In this document: one piece after another, positions 9,304 to 18,470 of the stretch
How the letters are laid out: every line of letters begins with the position of its first letter
Numbering within the stretch: the stretch's first letter is position 1
DNA from: Mycobacterium stomatepiae
GTDB lineage: Bacteria > Actinomycetota > Actinomycetes > Mycobacteriales > Mycobacteriaceae
Assembly (NCBI RefSeq): GCF_010731715.1
Contig: NZ_AP022587.1
Span: 2,294,001-2,358,000 of the forward strand
Length of the DNA: 64,000 nucleotides
Direction of reading: 5' to 3'
Position numbers and translations under genes: made by a program
Notes under the pieces: generated by a model
The model's database searches: none
What the model saw: only the letters and a program-made list of their open reading frames with translations
What the model was told of the DNA's origin: nothing

Positions 9304-9702
9304 ATGAAGTTCAGCAATATCGTCGCGCGTCGGCGAGTCGCCGGCGTCAGCGCCGGCTGCCTGCTCGGGGGAACGGCTATCGGCCTCGTCGCCGCGCCGT
9401 CGGCGGCCGCCGCCCCCGACTGCAGCCCCGCGGGTGTCAACGCCACGGTTTCTTCGGTGCAGGGTGCCGCAGAGCAGTATCTCGCGGCGCACCCGGGCGC
9501 AAACCAGGTAGTCAGCGCCGCGTACGGGCAGCCGCGTGCGGAAGCCGCCTCCAGCCTGCGCGGCTACTTCACCGCGCACCCGCAGGAGTACACCGACCTG
9601 CGTGGGATCCTCGCGCCGATCGGCGAAACCGAGCGCGCGTGCAACATATCGGCGCTGCCGGGAAATCTGGAATCGGCTTACCACGAGTTCATGGCCGGCT
9701 GA
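9304..9702 (+). CDS. Hemophore-like haem-binding protein, secreted
   Basis: 132 residues with a Sec signal peptide ending near SAAAAPDC. The mature part (DCSPAGVNATVSSVQGAAEQYLAAHPGANQVV, then SSLRGYFTAHPQEYTDLRGI) matches the mycobacterial hemophore family that includes Rv0203: two cysteines (near the mature N-terminus and in RACNIS) and the FTAHP segment. It is exported and probably carries haem or a related hydrophobic ligand across the periplasm-like space. Start ATG 9304 is chosen because it directly precedes the signal peptide; the upstream frame to 9106 has no secretion character. A strong terminator follows. Confidence 0.85.
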   Translation: MKFSNIVARRRVAGVSAGCLLGGTAIGLVAAPSAAAAPDCSPAGVNATVSSVQGAAEQYLAAHPGANQVVSAAYGQPRAEAASSLRGYFTAHPQEYTDLRGILAPIGETERACNISALPGNLESAYHEFMAG

Positions 9703-9712
9703 TTCCGCCCGC

Positions 9713-9746
9713 ATACGACCCGCCACACCGCCGTGGCGGGTCGTAT
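9713..9746 (+). terminator. Strong hairpin terminator after hemophore gene
   Basis: A perfect 14-bp stem (9713-9726 with 9733-9746, ATACGACCCGCCAC and its complement) with a six-base loop, 10 bases after the hemophore stop. There is no long T tract, as is common in mycobacteria. Confidence 0.85.
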
Positions 9747-9823
9747 TGCGTTCGCGGATGGCCGGTGTGAACTGTCCCGTGTGCGGGTAATTCCCAGTCA
9801 GCCAATGGGACTGGGAGGTGAAG

Positions 9824-10879
9824 ATGAGGCTACGACGAAGCATGCTCAGCGGGCCGGGGATCGCCCGCAAACGCCGGGGCAACGGCTTTGCTTACTACGC
9901 CCCCGACGGCGACCTGCTTGCCGACGATGCCGCCCTGCAGCGGATCCGGGACTTGGTGATTCCGCCGGCCTGGAAGAAGGTGTGGATCTCGCCGCACCCC
10001 AATGGCCACATCCAGGCCGTCGGCACCGACGCGGCCGGTCGCCGTCAGTACCTTTACCATTCCGCGTGGCAGCAGGAACGAGCCGAGGAGAAGTTCGACC
10101 GGGTCCTGGACCTCTCCGCCCGGTTACCGGATTTCCGGGCTCGAATTATGGCCGACCTCACCCGCCGAGGTGCGTCGCGGGAACGCGTGTTGGCGCTGGG
10201 GTTGCGCCTGCTGGACCGTGGCTACTTCCGTTCCGGCGGCGAGCAATACGCCGAGGAACACGAGTCCTACGGCATCGCCACGTTGTTGTGTGACCACGTG
10301 ACCGTGCGTCGCGACACGGTCGACTTCGACTACCCGGCCAAGAGCGGCGTGCAGCGCACCGTGCAGGTCGAAGACGCCGAATTGGTTCGCGCGGTGCGTT
10401 CACTGATGCGACGTCGCCAACGCGGCGAACGATTACTGGTGTACCGCAACGCATCCGAATGGGTCGACATTCGGGCCGAGGACCTCAATACCCGGTTCAA
10501 GGAGCTCGTCGGCGACGAATTCACGGTCAAAGACCTGCGGACCTGGCACGGGACGGTGTTGGCGGCCGCCGCATTCACCGACGCGGATCCTCCTGTGTCG
10601 CAACGCGTGGTCAAACGCGTCGAGGCGGCGGTGATGAGAGAGGTCGCCGAGGAGCTGGGCAACACCCCCGCGGTAGCCCGCGGCTCGTATGTGGATCCGC
10701 GGGTCGTCACCGGTTACCAACGGGGACTCACCATCGCCGCGGCCACCCAGCGAGCCGCCCGCGCGCGCCGTCCCGATGCCGCCCAGGAGATATTGGAAAA
10801 GGCGACTCGTGCGCTGATCCGACGCGTAGCCAAGGGCGGCAGCGCATCTCAGCGGCCGGTTCTGGCCAAAACGGCATGA
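9824..10879 (+). CDS. DNA topoisomerase IB (eukaryotic/poxvirus type)
   Basis: 351 residues. It has the two-domain layout of bacterial type IB topoisomerases: an N-terminal domain with IRDLVIPPAWKKVWISPHPNGHIQAVG and RRQYLYH, then a catalytic domain with FTVKDLRTWHGT and the nucleophile tyrosine in NTPAVARGSYVDPRV. The enzyme relaxes supercoils by a 3'-phosphotyrosine intermediate. Start ATG 9824 is chosen over GTG 9818 because GGGAGG sits 5-10 bases before it. It stands alone after a terminator and is convergent with the AraC gene. Confidence 0.9.
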   Translation: MRLRRSMLSGPGIARKRRGNGFAYYAPDGDLLADDAALQRIRDLVIPPAWKKVWISPHPNGHIQAVGTDAAGRRQYLYHSAWQQERAEEKFDRVLDLSARLPDFRARIMADLTRRGASRERVLALGLRLLDRGYFRSGGEQYAEEHESYGIATLLCDHVTVRRDTVDFDYPAKSGVQRTVQVEDAELVRAVRSLMRRRQRGERLLVYRNASEWVDIRAEDLNTRFKELVGDEFTVKDLRTWHGTVLAAAAFTDADPPVSQRVVKRVEAAVMREVAEELGNTPAVARGSYVDPRVVTGYQRGLTIAAATQRAARARRPDAAQEILEKATRALIRRVAKGGSASQRPVLAKTA

Positions 10880-10903
10880 TTGATCGCCACTGAACGCATC
10901 AGA

Positions 10904-11965
10904 TCATTGTCTGAGCGTGGTGTGTGGGCTCTCGCCGTAGGTCTGCCGATAGAGCACCGCGAACCGGCCGGTATGGATGAATCCCCACCGGTGCGCGATC
11001 TCGGTGACAGTGGTCGCAGCGCGCTCGCCCGCCATCAAGTCCAGATGCGCACGATGCAGCCGCACGCGACGCAGATACCCCGTCGGAGTGGTGTCGAGCT
11101 GATGCCGGAATAGATACTGCACTGCCCTGGGCGTGAGATGCACTGCGGCCGCGACCTCGTGGACGCCGACGTCACTGGCAGCGTGGCAGTGGATAAACGA
11201 CACTGCGTCCTTGAGTGCTTCCGGAATCGCCGGATTGCTCAGCGCATCGCTGGCCGCCGTCAGGTTGGACGGGTAACACTCGAGCAGGGCGGTCGCCAAC
11301 ACCGAGGCTGCGGATGCAGCGATCAACGGCTGCTGGACGGTGTCCGCCGAAGACAGGCTGGCGGAAGCGTAATCCAGTGCCCGATGCCAGGCGCGCGCGG
11401 CGGCTTGTGAACGTGGCCACCGATCCAGGAACCGGATCTTCTGCGGCAGCGGCGCGTGCAGATCGGCGGCGGCCTTGCGCAACGTATCTTCGGCGATGCA
11501 AACGACATCGAATCGGGCGGAATCCACGTGCAGCCCGCAGGACATCCCGTCGGCGACGAGCACCGGGGACTGCTGCTCGGGCAGTGGACTTGCGCTGGTG
11601 ATCAACGAACCGGCGCGAGGCTGGATCACGAGAATACGTTCGGCCCCAGGGATCTCGTAGCTGGCCCGGCCCTGGATTACGACTTCGTCGAGCGTCATCG
11701 AACCCACATCGCAACGCCGGTGCTTGACGACCGCGCGTTTGCCGATGCTCACGATCTCCCAGCCGGGTACGTAGGCGGCCCTAAAAAAGGGCCGTGCGCT
11801 TTCAGGATCGAACGTGCGGAACTGCTCATGACGAACCGCGACCGGTCGGGATAATCTGCCCGGATCATCGGCAGCACCGAGGTCGGCGTTGATCGAATCG
11901 AATAATCCACCGGCTACGTCGTCGGACGCACCGTGGGCCGTGTTTTCGGTGATGCTCGTCATCAT
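10904..11965 (-). CDS. AraC-family transcriptional regulator
   Basis: 353 residues. The last 100 residues are an AraC/XylS double helix-turn-helix (VGVHEVAAAVHLTPRAVQYLFRHQL, then ATTVTEIAHRWGFIHTGRFAVLYRQTYGESP). The N-terminal about 200 residues resemble the AraC-binding-like sensor domain of mycobacterial regulators. The start has AAGGTGAG directly before two successive ATG codons (11965, 11962). The nearest divergent partner is absent; the upstream glycosyltransferase lies on the same strand 42 bases away, so read-through from it is possible. Confidence 0.85.
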   Translation of the reverse strand: MMTSITENTAHGASDDVAGGLFDSINADLGAADDPGRLSRPVAVRHEQFRTFDPESARPFFRAAYVPGWEIVSIGKRAVVKHRRCDVGSMTLDEVVIQGRASYEIPGAERILVIQPRAGSLITSASPLPEQQSPVLVADGMSCGLHVDSARFDVVCIAEDTLRKAAADLHAPLPQKIRFLDRWPRSQAAARAWHRALDYASASLSSADTVQQPLIAASAASVLATALLECYPSNLTAASDALSNPAIPEALKDAVSFIHCHAASDVGVHEVAAAVHLTPRAVQYLFRHQLDTTPTGYLRRVRLHRAHLDLMAGERAATTVTEIAHRWGFIHTGRFAVLYRQTYGESPHTTLRQ

Positions 11966-12007
11966 CTCACCTTCAGTAGAGCGAGCGTACCGAAAGACCG
12001 CCCCCCC

Positions 12008-13201
12008 TCACCGTGTGACCTCTTCGGTTGCGCCGCGCCGCGTTCGGCACAGCACGCGTGCTGAGCTGAGTTTTCCATAGATGGCCAGCGAATCCAGCGC
12101 GATCCGACGCCACGTGTAGCGCGACAGCGCCCGGCTCCGGCCCGCCGCGCCCATGCTCTTACAGCGAAAACTTTGCACTGGAACGCTTCTCAACGCGGCG
12201 CTCAATTCGACCGGATTGTCAGCCGACAGCACAATCCCGGTGACGTCGTCCACGACGATGTCACTTAGGGCACCGACGGGCAACGCGATGACTGCGAGTC
12301 CAGTGGCCATGGCCTGCAATACGGGCGTCGCACGTTGCGATTGTCGCGGCGTACACACGAGCACCGCAGCCGATCGCAGTAGCATCGGCAGCTCGTCGCC
12401 GGGAACGGTACCGGAGAACCGTACCCGGTCAGCCACCCGTAGCTCTCTTGCGAGACGCCTTAGCTTCGCCCGCGCCTGGTCGTGGGCCCGGTTGGTCGCC
12501 CCGGTTTCCGCGAAGACGAGCTCCGTGGCCGGAACCCTGGGCAAAGCCTTGACGGCAATATCAAAACCATTATCTAACAACGGATTTGGTGCCACGCATA
12601 GAATGCGGTGAGGGTCGGTGCACTCAAGCACCGGGCCTGTAGGAGCGAATTGCTCGACGTCGATACCGCCGCAGAAGACCGACGCCCGCTCGCGGCCATG
12701 ACGCAACCTGGCCAGCACGTCGGGCTCGGCACTACACTCCGCGGTTGCCCATCTTGCATTCCGTGCCAACAGCGACTCGATGCGCTGTTGTTCCATGCCT
12801 TTGGCCGCAGTGGCATCCGGATACGACTGCGACAGCGCGGCCAAGGCCTGGAAAGTCTGCACCGTAGGCAAGGCTTCTCGGCGCGCGGCCAGTTGAGCCG
12901 CCAGCCCGCCCAACCACCCGAATGCGTGCACGACGTCGGGTTGATCAGATAGCCAGCACCTTTCGAGTTTGGCCGCCCAATCCCCAACGAACGGGAGCAT
13001 GTCCGCGGCCGATCGCGCCGCGGCCGGGCCGACGCACCCCGAAACGATGCGATATCCCCGATCGCTGCGCGATTGCGCCGGACGCCGGTCTCCTTGCCTG
13101 ACGTAAACTCCGACGTCATGCCCTTGGACGCTGAGGGCGCCGCCGAGCAGGGCGGGGTCGTCACCGATGAAGTCGTCGCCTGCGACGATCGCGATCCTCA
13201 C
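12008..13201 (-). CDS. Glycosyltransferase, GT4-like (GT-B fold)
   Basis: 397 residues from GTG 13201 (AAGGGA 6 bases upstream; protein begins VRIAIVAGDDF). N-terminal acceptor half includes PDVVHAFGWLGGLAAQLAA; C-terminal donor half includes RILCVAPNPLLDNGFDIAVKAL, GTVPGDELPMLLRSAAVLVCTP and a final ATPVLQAMATGLAVIALPVG with the usual GT4 layout, although the catalytic EX7E glutamates are not clear. It probably transfers a nucleotide sugar to a cell-envelope or storage acceptor in the cytoplasm. A consensus SigF promoter lies about 80 bases upstream, linking it to the other glycosyltransferase operons in this window. Confidence 0.82.
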   Translation of the reverse strand: MRIAIVAGDDFIGDDPALLGGALSVQGHDVGVYVRQGDRRPAQSRSDRGYRIVSGCVGPAAARSAADMLPFVGDWAAKLERCWLSDQPDVVHAFGWLGGLAAQLAARREALPTVQTFQALAALSQSYPDATAAKGMEQQRIESLLARNARWATAECSAEPDVLARLRHGRERASVFCGGIDVEQFAPTGPVLECTDPHRILCVAPNPLLDNGFDIAVKALPRVPATELVFAETGATNRAHDQARAKLRRLARELRVADRVRFSGTVPGDELPMLLRSAAVLVCTPRQSQRATPVLQAMATGLAVIALPVGALSDIVVDDVTGIVLSADNPVELSAALRSVPVQSFRCKSMGAAGRSRALSRYTWRRIALDSLAIYGKLSSARVLCRTRRGATEEVTR

Positions 13202-13280
13202 GACAAGTCCCTTCGTAGACCCGCTACCGAACTCCTCGTTGAGATCTTCGGTGCATACCGCCTCCTCGCGACAGGAGGCC

Positions 13281-13305
13281 GTACCCACATCGGCGCTTGG
13301 TAAAC
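13281..13305 (-). promoter_or_regulatory. SigF-type promoter for glycosyltransferase
   Basis: On the minus strand, GTTT-N15-GGGTAC: -35 at 13305-13302 and -10 at 13286-13281. It faces the glycosyltransferase start at 13201 with a leader of about 75 bases. Confidence 0.72.
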
Positions 13306-13420
13306 GCGAAAGCTCCGGGTGCTTCGCCGGCGACCCGGATGCTTCGCAAGTTGGCCACAGGCTCGCTGCGCGACGCTATGAGGACTGCAGTGCCGCCGCC
13401 GACGGGTGGACACTGAACAC

Positions 13421-14362
13421 ATGACGACGAATGGCCACCGACCACAAGTTGAACTGGTGGTCCTGCTGGCCTCGGCCGGTGGCTTGGACGCACTGTCGGC
13501 GGTCTTGGTCGCCCTGCCGGCCGAATTCGGGGCGGCGGTCGTCATACAACAGCACCTCGGCGGGCAGTCCAGCGTGCTGCCGACGATTCTGCGTAGGTCG
13601 ACGGCACACCCGGTGAGCTGGGCGCGCGACGGACAAGTGGTTGAACATGGTCATGTGCTCGTATGCCCGCCGGACATGCATATCGAATTGATGCCGAACC
13701 GTTCGTGCAGGCTGCGCACAATGGCGTCGCTCGCAGAGCGCCGCTTCGACGTGCTGCTGGCATCGGTGGCGAGCTCGTTTGGCCCACGGGCACTGGCGGT
13801 CGTGTTGTCGGGCTCCGGCCGGGACGGCGCCGAGGGTGTGGCGGCGATGAAACGGGCCGGCGCCATCGTCATCGCCCAGAGCCCCGAGACCGCTCACTAC
13901 CCGTCGATGCCGATCGCCGCGGCCAAGGCCGGTGCGGATCTGGTTTTGCCCGTTCACGACATCGGTGGCGTCCTGGCCCGCATCGTCGAAGGCGCGCCAC
14001 TACCGTCCGTATCGGACGCAGGCGAGACCGCCAATTCTTTCGGGACGCCGCCACCGAAAACGGGGCGCAAGATGACGCCTGCAGGAGGGGAGCCGACGGA
14101 AACCGGTGAGATGACTGATGCCCAGCACAACGGTCGGACCCAGCTATCAGTCGACCGCGCCATCGGCAGCGCGGCTATCCGCGCCGAAGCCGCGCGGCTG
14201 CGCGCCGCCGAACTCCGGCGCAGGCGCCAGGATCTGGCCGCCGGGTTCGGCGCCACGGCAGAGACGGTGGCAATCGCACAACGCCGGGCGGAAGAGTCCA
14301 TCCGCCGTGCCCAACAGGCCCGGCAGGCCGCCATGCACGCAGCGGCGCATCGGCACAAGTGA
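13421..14362 (+). CDS. CheB-type methylesterase domain protein
   Basis: 313 residues from ATG 13421. Residues about 10-190 are a CheB catalytic domain with the triad visible: Ser in VLLASAGGLDAL, His in VIQQHLGG and Asp in LSGSGRDGAEG, with the CPPDMH segment. It has no receiver domain, so it is not controlled by CheA phosphorylation in the usual way. The C-terminal 100 residues are charged, Ala/Arg-rich and probably a coiled coil (AIRAEAARLRAAELRRRRQDL). CheB enzymes remove methyl groups from glutamate residues of receptors; no chemoreceptor or flagellar gene is visible. It converges on the CheR-PAS gene. Confidence 0.85.
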   Translation: MTTNGHRPQVELVVLLASAGGLDALSAVLVALPAEFGAAVVIQQHLGGQSSVLPTILRRSTAHPVSWARDGQVVEHGHVLVCPPDMHIELMPNRSCRLRTMASLAERRFDVLLASVASSFGPRALAVVLSGSGRDGAEGVAAMKRAGAIVIAQSPETAHYPSMPIAAAKAGADLVLPVHDIGGVLARIVEGAPLPSVSDAGETANSFGTPPPKTGRKMTPAGGEPTETGEMTDAQHNGRTQLSVDRAIGSAAIRAEAARLRAAELRRRRQDLAAGFGATAETVAIAQRRAEESIRRAQQARQAAMHAAAHRHK

Positions 14363-14377
14363 TCACGAACGCTGCTG

Positions 14378-16218
14378 CTAGCCAGTGACTTCCATCAATA
14401 GCAGCGCTCCCCCGACAACTCCATCGGCCGAGCGAAACGAGGTGCACGTGACCCGCACCTGGGCCGGACGGCCACGTCGGTTGACCGCGTCGATCGTCGT
14501 TTCACCGAAGCTGTCCTGGTCGACGAACGCACTACCGATCAACGGCCCGCACGGTCTCCAGCGGCAACCCGATGTCAAGCGAAGTCAACCGCGTCCCGGT
14601 CGTCTCGTCGGCACGCAACCCCCAGAGGTCCTCGCAGCCCCGGTTCCACACGATCACCTTCATCTCCCGGTCCACCACGACCATCCCCAGCTGGACCGAG
14701 TTGATCAGTGAATCCAGAAAGTCCTTGGCGTCGTCTAGTTCGAGGCTGCGCTCGCGCAGTGTGTCGTTGATGGTGTGCAGCTCGTCGTTGGTCGACTGCA
14801 ACTCCTCGTTCATCGTCTCGAGTTCTTCGTTGGTTGACTGCAGTTCCTCGTTGGTGGTCTCGAGCTCCTCCACCGTGGATTGGAGTTCTTCGTTGGTGGT
14901 CTCGAGTTCTTCGTTGGTCGACTGCAGCTCTTCGTAGGCCGCCTCGAGCTGCCGATTGGTCTGGACGACCTTGTCCAGCAGGGCGCGCGTACCGGTGACG
15001 TCGAAGAAGACGATCGACACGCCTAGCAGGCCATTTTCGGCATCGACGAGAGGGTTGACATGGATCTCGAACCAGACCGTATCCGCGCCCGGTCGCTGCC
15101 ATTTGACGTCCGGAATGCGCGCGGAACGGCGCTCCACCTTCGCTTGCTCGAGGTAGGCACGCAGTTCGACCGGACGATAGGAAACCTCCAGATCGCGCAG
15201 TAGCCGGCCTATGTCGCGGGCTGATAGGCCGAAGACGCTTTCCGCCTGTTGATTGATCATCGCAACGGTATCCTCGCCGGTGACCACGATCTGGGCCACC
15301 GGACTGGCGCGAAAAGCCAACTCGCGCACCGTGGTCAGACCCGGCAACTCGCCGTGGCGATCATAGAACGCCGCCGCCGGGTCGAAGCGGTCGACACCGC
15401 CGTGAGTCCCGGCCGTCTTGCGGAAGATCCGGTTCTTGAGGTTCAGCGGAGTGAACCGGTCACTGTGACTCAACAGCATCTCCGCGTGCCCAAGAAACAG
15501 CGTTCCCTGCGGTCCTAGTGCGAAATGCAAGCGCCCCAGCACGTTTCGCTGCGTCTCGGCATTCAGATACATCAAGGTATTGCGGCACACCAGTAGGTCG
15601 ACCCGCGAAATTGGCGCATCTTTGACCAGATCGTTGCGGCCGAATATGACTGCGCCGCAGATCCTTGTGAAATATGTAGCGTCCGTTGACCTGTTCGAAA
15701 TAGCGCGCCAACAAATCCGGGGGCACCGACTCGACCGCCCTGGCGTCGTAGGATGCGGCGCGCGCCTCGCCAAGCGCTTCCTCGTCGATGTCGGTGGCGT
15801 AGATCTTGACTCGCTGCCGGAACGCATCGGGCCCGAGCGCTTCGGCGAGCAGCATGGCCAGGGTGTAGGCCTCCTGTCCGGAGGCGCATCCCGCACTCCA
15901 CACCCGGATCGGGTCGCTGGGACCGCGCTCGGCCAGCATCCGCGGAATGACCTCCTCGCTGACAAAATCCCAGGCTTCTGGGTCCCGGAAGAACGCGGTG
16001 ACATTGATCAAGATGGTGTTGAATAGCGCAGCGAACTCGTCCGAGCTTGCTTGCAGAACATCGAGGTATTCCTCGTAGGAGGTGTATCCAGCGTGGTCCA
16101 TCCGATGGCGCACGCGGCGCATCAAGGAGGTGCGTTTGTAGCCGGTGAAGTCGAAGCCGCGGGAATCCCGCATGTAACGCAATAGAGCCTCGAAGGACTC
16201 GTCGATAGTGTCGTCCAT
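14378..16218 (-). pseudogene. CheR methyltransferase-coiled coil-PAS protein, two frameshifts
   Basis: Starts MDDTIDESFEALLRYMRDSRG at 16218. Part 1 (to about 15650) is a CheR domain with VWSAGCASGQEAYTLAMLL and KIYATDIDEEAL for SAM binding. The frame then changes near 15648-15655 and continues with AVIFGRNDLVKDAPISRVDLLVCRN, a PAS-like segment, a long EELQSTNEELETTNEE coiled coil and a second PAS region. A second shift at the CCC run 14546-14548 is needed to reach the natural C-terminus (GGALLLMEVTG). Removing one G at each site restores one frame of about 612 residues. CheR-PAS proteins methylate sensor glutamates. As read, the gene is broken, unless these are sequencing errors. Confidence 0.82.
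14761..14946 (-). repeat. Heptad repeat encoding coiled coil in CheR-PAS protein
   Basis: About eight consecutive seven-residue units of the pattern EELxxTN (for example EELQSTN, EELETTN, EELQSTV). At DNA level this is a degenerate 21-base repeat. Such linkers commonly sit between CheR and PAS/histidine-kinase modules and transmit signals between dimer subunits. Confidence 0.8.
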
Positions 16219-16270
16219 GGAGATCCCCGTCGAGGTCAGCAGCCGCAGGACTTGAACAGTACTCGCGAGG

Positions 16271-17038
16271 CTAGAGCTGGTTTTCCCGGCCAACCACGGC
16301 CCACACCGTCTTGCCGGATGACGTTGGGGTGTTCCCCCAGGCCCGACAAAGGACGGAGACGATGGACAGCCCCGACAACGCTTCGGCGCCGCTTTCGGTT
16401 TCGAGCCTGACCGCCGGTACCCGGCTGCCATCCTCCACCGCCACAGTGACGGTGTCTCGATGGCTCTCGACAATCAACACTGGTGCACTGTCGGTGTGAT
16501 CCAGGACGTTTTCCACGAACACCGTGGCAACGGTTCCCGCAATCGGGATCAGATGGCGCTGGCTCCACGCGGTAAGCCACTCCGCGATCAAGGCGCGGGC
16601 CAGACCGACGCTGACCGCTCTTGCGGGAAGCTGGGTCCGCGCCCGCTTGCGGCCGTCAAGCGAACGGTCTGCGGCGGCGTTCATCGCTGAGTTGCGGTCG
16701 CGATATACCGGCACGTACCGGGAAACGCCACTCGCCGTGATGGCGTGGCGCGCCTGCTGGTCTTCACACACCAGCAGGATCGGTACGTCCGGCCAGATGC
16801 TGACGTGCCAGCGAGCGCTGGTAAACACCGACCATGCAGAGTCGGAGGCAGCGGACAGATCGTTGACGTCGACAATCACGGCGCACGGCTCGTCCAGAGC
16901 GGCCTTGATCACCGCATCACGGAGCTGCCGATAAGTGGTGCCATCCAGTGCCCCGGCGACGGTCAGGATCACCGTGTCCTGATGGCGATGTGCGTCGACT
17001 TCGACGAGTGACTCAGCCACCGGCATCACCGAACTCAC
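16271..17038 (-). CDS. STAS domain-ATPase (anti-sigma type) fusion protein
   Basis: 255 residues. The first about 110 residues form a STAS domain (VILTVAGALDGTTYRQLRDAV, then VIVDVNDLSAASDSAWSVF with serines at the usual phosphorylation position). The last about 110 form a GHKL-type ATPase of the RsbW/SpoIIAB kind (AGTVATVFVENVLDHTDSAPVLIV, VEDGSRVPA). STAS proteins antagonise anti-sigma factors and RsbW-type kinases phosphorylate them; here both are in one chain. It overlaps the end of the upstream CheB gene by 26 bases and is followed after 52 bases by CheR-PAS, so all three form one operon. A role in controlling a SigF-like sigma factor is plausible. Confidence 0.8.
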   Translation of the reverse strand: MSSVMPVAESLVEVDAHRHQDTVILTVAGALDGTTYRQLRDAVIKAALDEPCAVIVDVNDLSAASDSAWSVFTSARWHVSIWPDVPILLVCEDQQARHAITASGVSRYVPVYRDRNSAMNAAADRSLDGRKRARTQLPARAVSVGLARALIAEWLTAWSQRHLIPIAGTVATVFVENVLDHTDSAPVLIVESHRDTVTVAVEDGSRVPAVRLETESGAEALSGLSIVSVLCRAWGNTPTSSGKTVWAVVGRENQL

Positions 17039-18035
17039 TCGGTCGTGACCCGGTAGCCGTCAGCCGCGCGCCAAGTATCGCCAACGCGCGTTCGGTTTCC
17101 TCGGCCTGGGCGCTGTAGCGCGAGAAGAGCGGACCGTGACCGACGCTATCGGCCAATTGCCTCGCGAGTTTTGCCTTTTCCTGCAGACTGCGCAGGGCTA
17201 CCCAGAGCGCGCCTTCGACTTCACCGTCGCGAGCGGCCAACAGCGAATCGGGCGACCAGGCGTGACCAACACGGCAACGAAAGTGGCCCTCTCCGACCGA
17301 CACCAGCGATCCGTTGCAGTCCGGACAGGAATATCCGGACGCCGGGCCTAATTCCTGGGTGTCGAAGCTCGTGGAGAATCTGTCCGCCATGGCAATACGG
17401 TTCTCCATCTCCATCCGGGCATCGTGCTCCATGGTCGGCTCCTTGATCTCCCGCCGCGACAGCAGCCTTAGCACGTCGCCGATTTCGGTCGCCGCGGCCT
17501 GTTGATCCAGCACACCCGCATCCTGCGCCTTTCCTGGCAGAGCCGGGAAAAGCGCGTCGTCAAGCGACTGACCGATCGTCGTTCCACCGCGGGAACGGAT
17601 CGCTGCCAACCCCAGTACGCCGTCGTCGAGCACACCGGACAGCAGCACTCCGACGGCGCGGGGGCCGAACGCCAACGCAACCGAGCGGAACAACGCGTTG
17701 ATCGCCGGGCGGTGGCCATTCTCGGTCGGTCCTTGCGACAGCACGACACGATGATCGAGAACGAGCAAATGGCGGTCCGGACTGGCGACGTAGATACGCC
17801 CCTGTTCCAGCTTCTCGCCGTCCTCGGCGGCGGCAGCGGGGAGCGGCCCGCTTCGGTCGATGATGCGCGCCAGGATGCTCGGCGCACCGGCGGGGATGTG
17901 CAAGGTCACCAAATATGAGTACGGCAAATCAGTCGACAATCCGGCGGCCAGATTCGACAGTGCTTCGACGCCTCCCGCCGAGGCACCGATAGCTACTACG
18001 CCGTGAAGGTCGTTGCTGGTCGCCCGGATCACCAC
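17013..18035 (-). CDS. CheB-type methylesterase with C-terminal zinc-ribbon-like region
   Basis: 340 residues from GTG 18035. Residues about 10-190 are a CheB domain: Ser in VAIGASAGGVEAL, His in VTLHIPAG, Asp in LLSGVLDDGVLGL, plus YVASPDRHLLV. There is no receiver domain. The C-terminal part has SCPDCNGSL with a further cysteine in FRCRVGHAWSP, like a small metal-binding ribbon, then a helical tail. It is first in an operon with the STAS-ATPase and CheR-PAS genes and is preceded by a SigF-like promoter overlapping a palindrome. In a non-motile mycobacterium it more likely modifies a stress sensor than a chemoreceptor. Confidence 0.85.
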   Translation of the reverse strand: MVIRATSNDLHGVVAIGASAGGVEALSNLAAGLSTDLPYSYLVTLHIPAGAPSILARIIDRSGPLPAAAAEDGEKLEQGRIYVASPDRHLLVLDHRVVLSQGPTENGHRPAINALFRSVALAFGPRAVGVLLSGVLDDGVLGLAAIRSRGGTTIGQSLDDALFPALPGKAQDAGVLDQQAAATEIGDVLRLLSRREIKEPTMEHDARMEMENRIAMADRFSTSFDTQELGPASGYSCPDCNGSLVSVGEGHFRCRVGHAWSPDSLLAARDGEVEGALWVALRSLQEKAKLARQLADSVGHGPLFSRYSAQAEETERALAILGARLTATGSRPSEFGDAGG

Positions 18036-18041
18036 TTTCGA

Positions 18042-18066
18042 CTACCCCTATCAAGGGTAGGTAACC
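18042..18066 (-). promoter_or_regulatory. SigF-like promoter and palindrome upstream of CheB operon
   Basis: Minus strand GGTT-N15-GGGTAG ending 7 bases before the GTG start, which would give a leaderless message. The same bases hold the palindrome CTACCC-N7-GGGTAG (18042-18060), so a repressor site is also possible. Confidence 0.5.
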
Positions 18067-18132
18067 ACGAGGGTGATGCATAGGTGCGTGGTCGCCCGGA
18101 GTTTGCGCCGGCTAGCGATCGCCCCCAGCTGG

Positions 18133-18157
18133 GTTTCACCCCCACATCGCGGGGAAT
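18133..18157 (+). promoter_or_regulatory. Weak SigF-like promoter
   Basis: GTTT-N15-GGGAAT, one mismatch in the -10, 42 bases before the GTG at 18199. Confidence 0.4.
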
Positions 18158-18198
18158 TCTCGCCAAAGTGTCGCATCGATTATAGGAAGGTGACCAAC

Positions 18199-18456
18199 GT
18201 GCCTAACCCGTCGATCAAGAACGAGAAGATGTACCGCGAACTGCGCAAGCAGGGCAACTCGGAAGAAAAGTCCGCGCGGATCTCCAACGCCGCTGCGGCG
18301 CGGGGAAAGTCCTCAGTCGGCCGCAAGGGCGGCAAATCCGGCTCCTACTCCGACTGGACGGTGCCGGAGCTGAAGAAGCGCGCCAAAAAGCTTGGTATGT
18401 CCGGGTATTCGAGCCTGACGAAAGACAAGCTGGTCGCCAAACTGCGCAACCACTGA
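18199..18456 (+). CDS. Small basic protein with Rho N-terminal/SAP-like domain (DUF7218 type)
   Basis: 85 residues from GTG 18199, chosen because AGGAAGG lies 9-15 bases upstream and the protein then begins MPNPSIKNEKMYRELRKQGNS. The first half (EEKSARISNAAAARG) resembles small plasmid-stabilisation-like actinobacterial proteins. The C-terminal 35 residues (DWTVPELKKRAKKLGMSGYSSLTKDKLVAKLR) are a helix-extended-helix like that of the Rho N-terminus or SAP domain, which binds nucleic acid. The protein is strongly basic. It is probably a stress-associated nucleic-acid-binding protein; a weak SigF-like promoter supports this. Confidence 0.75.
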   Translation: MPNPSIKNEKMYRELRKQGNSEEKSARISNAAAARGKSSVGRKGGKSGSYSDWTVPELKKRAKKLGMSGYSSLTKDKLVAKLRNH

Positions 18457-18470
18457 TCCACCCGACTCAG

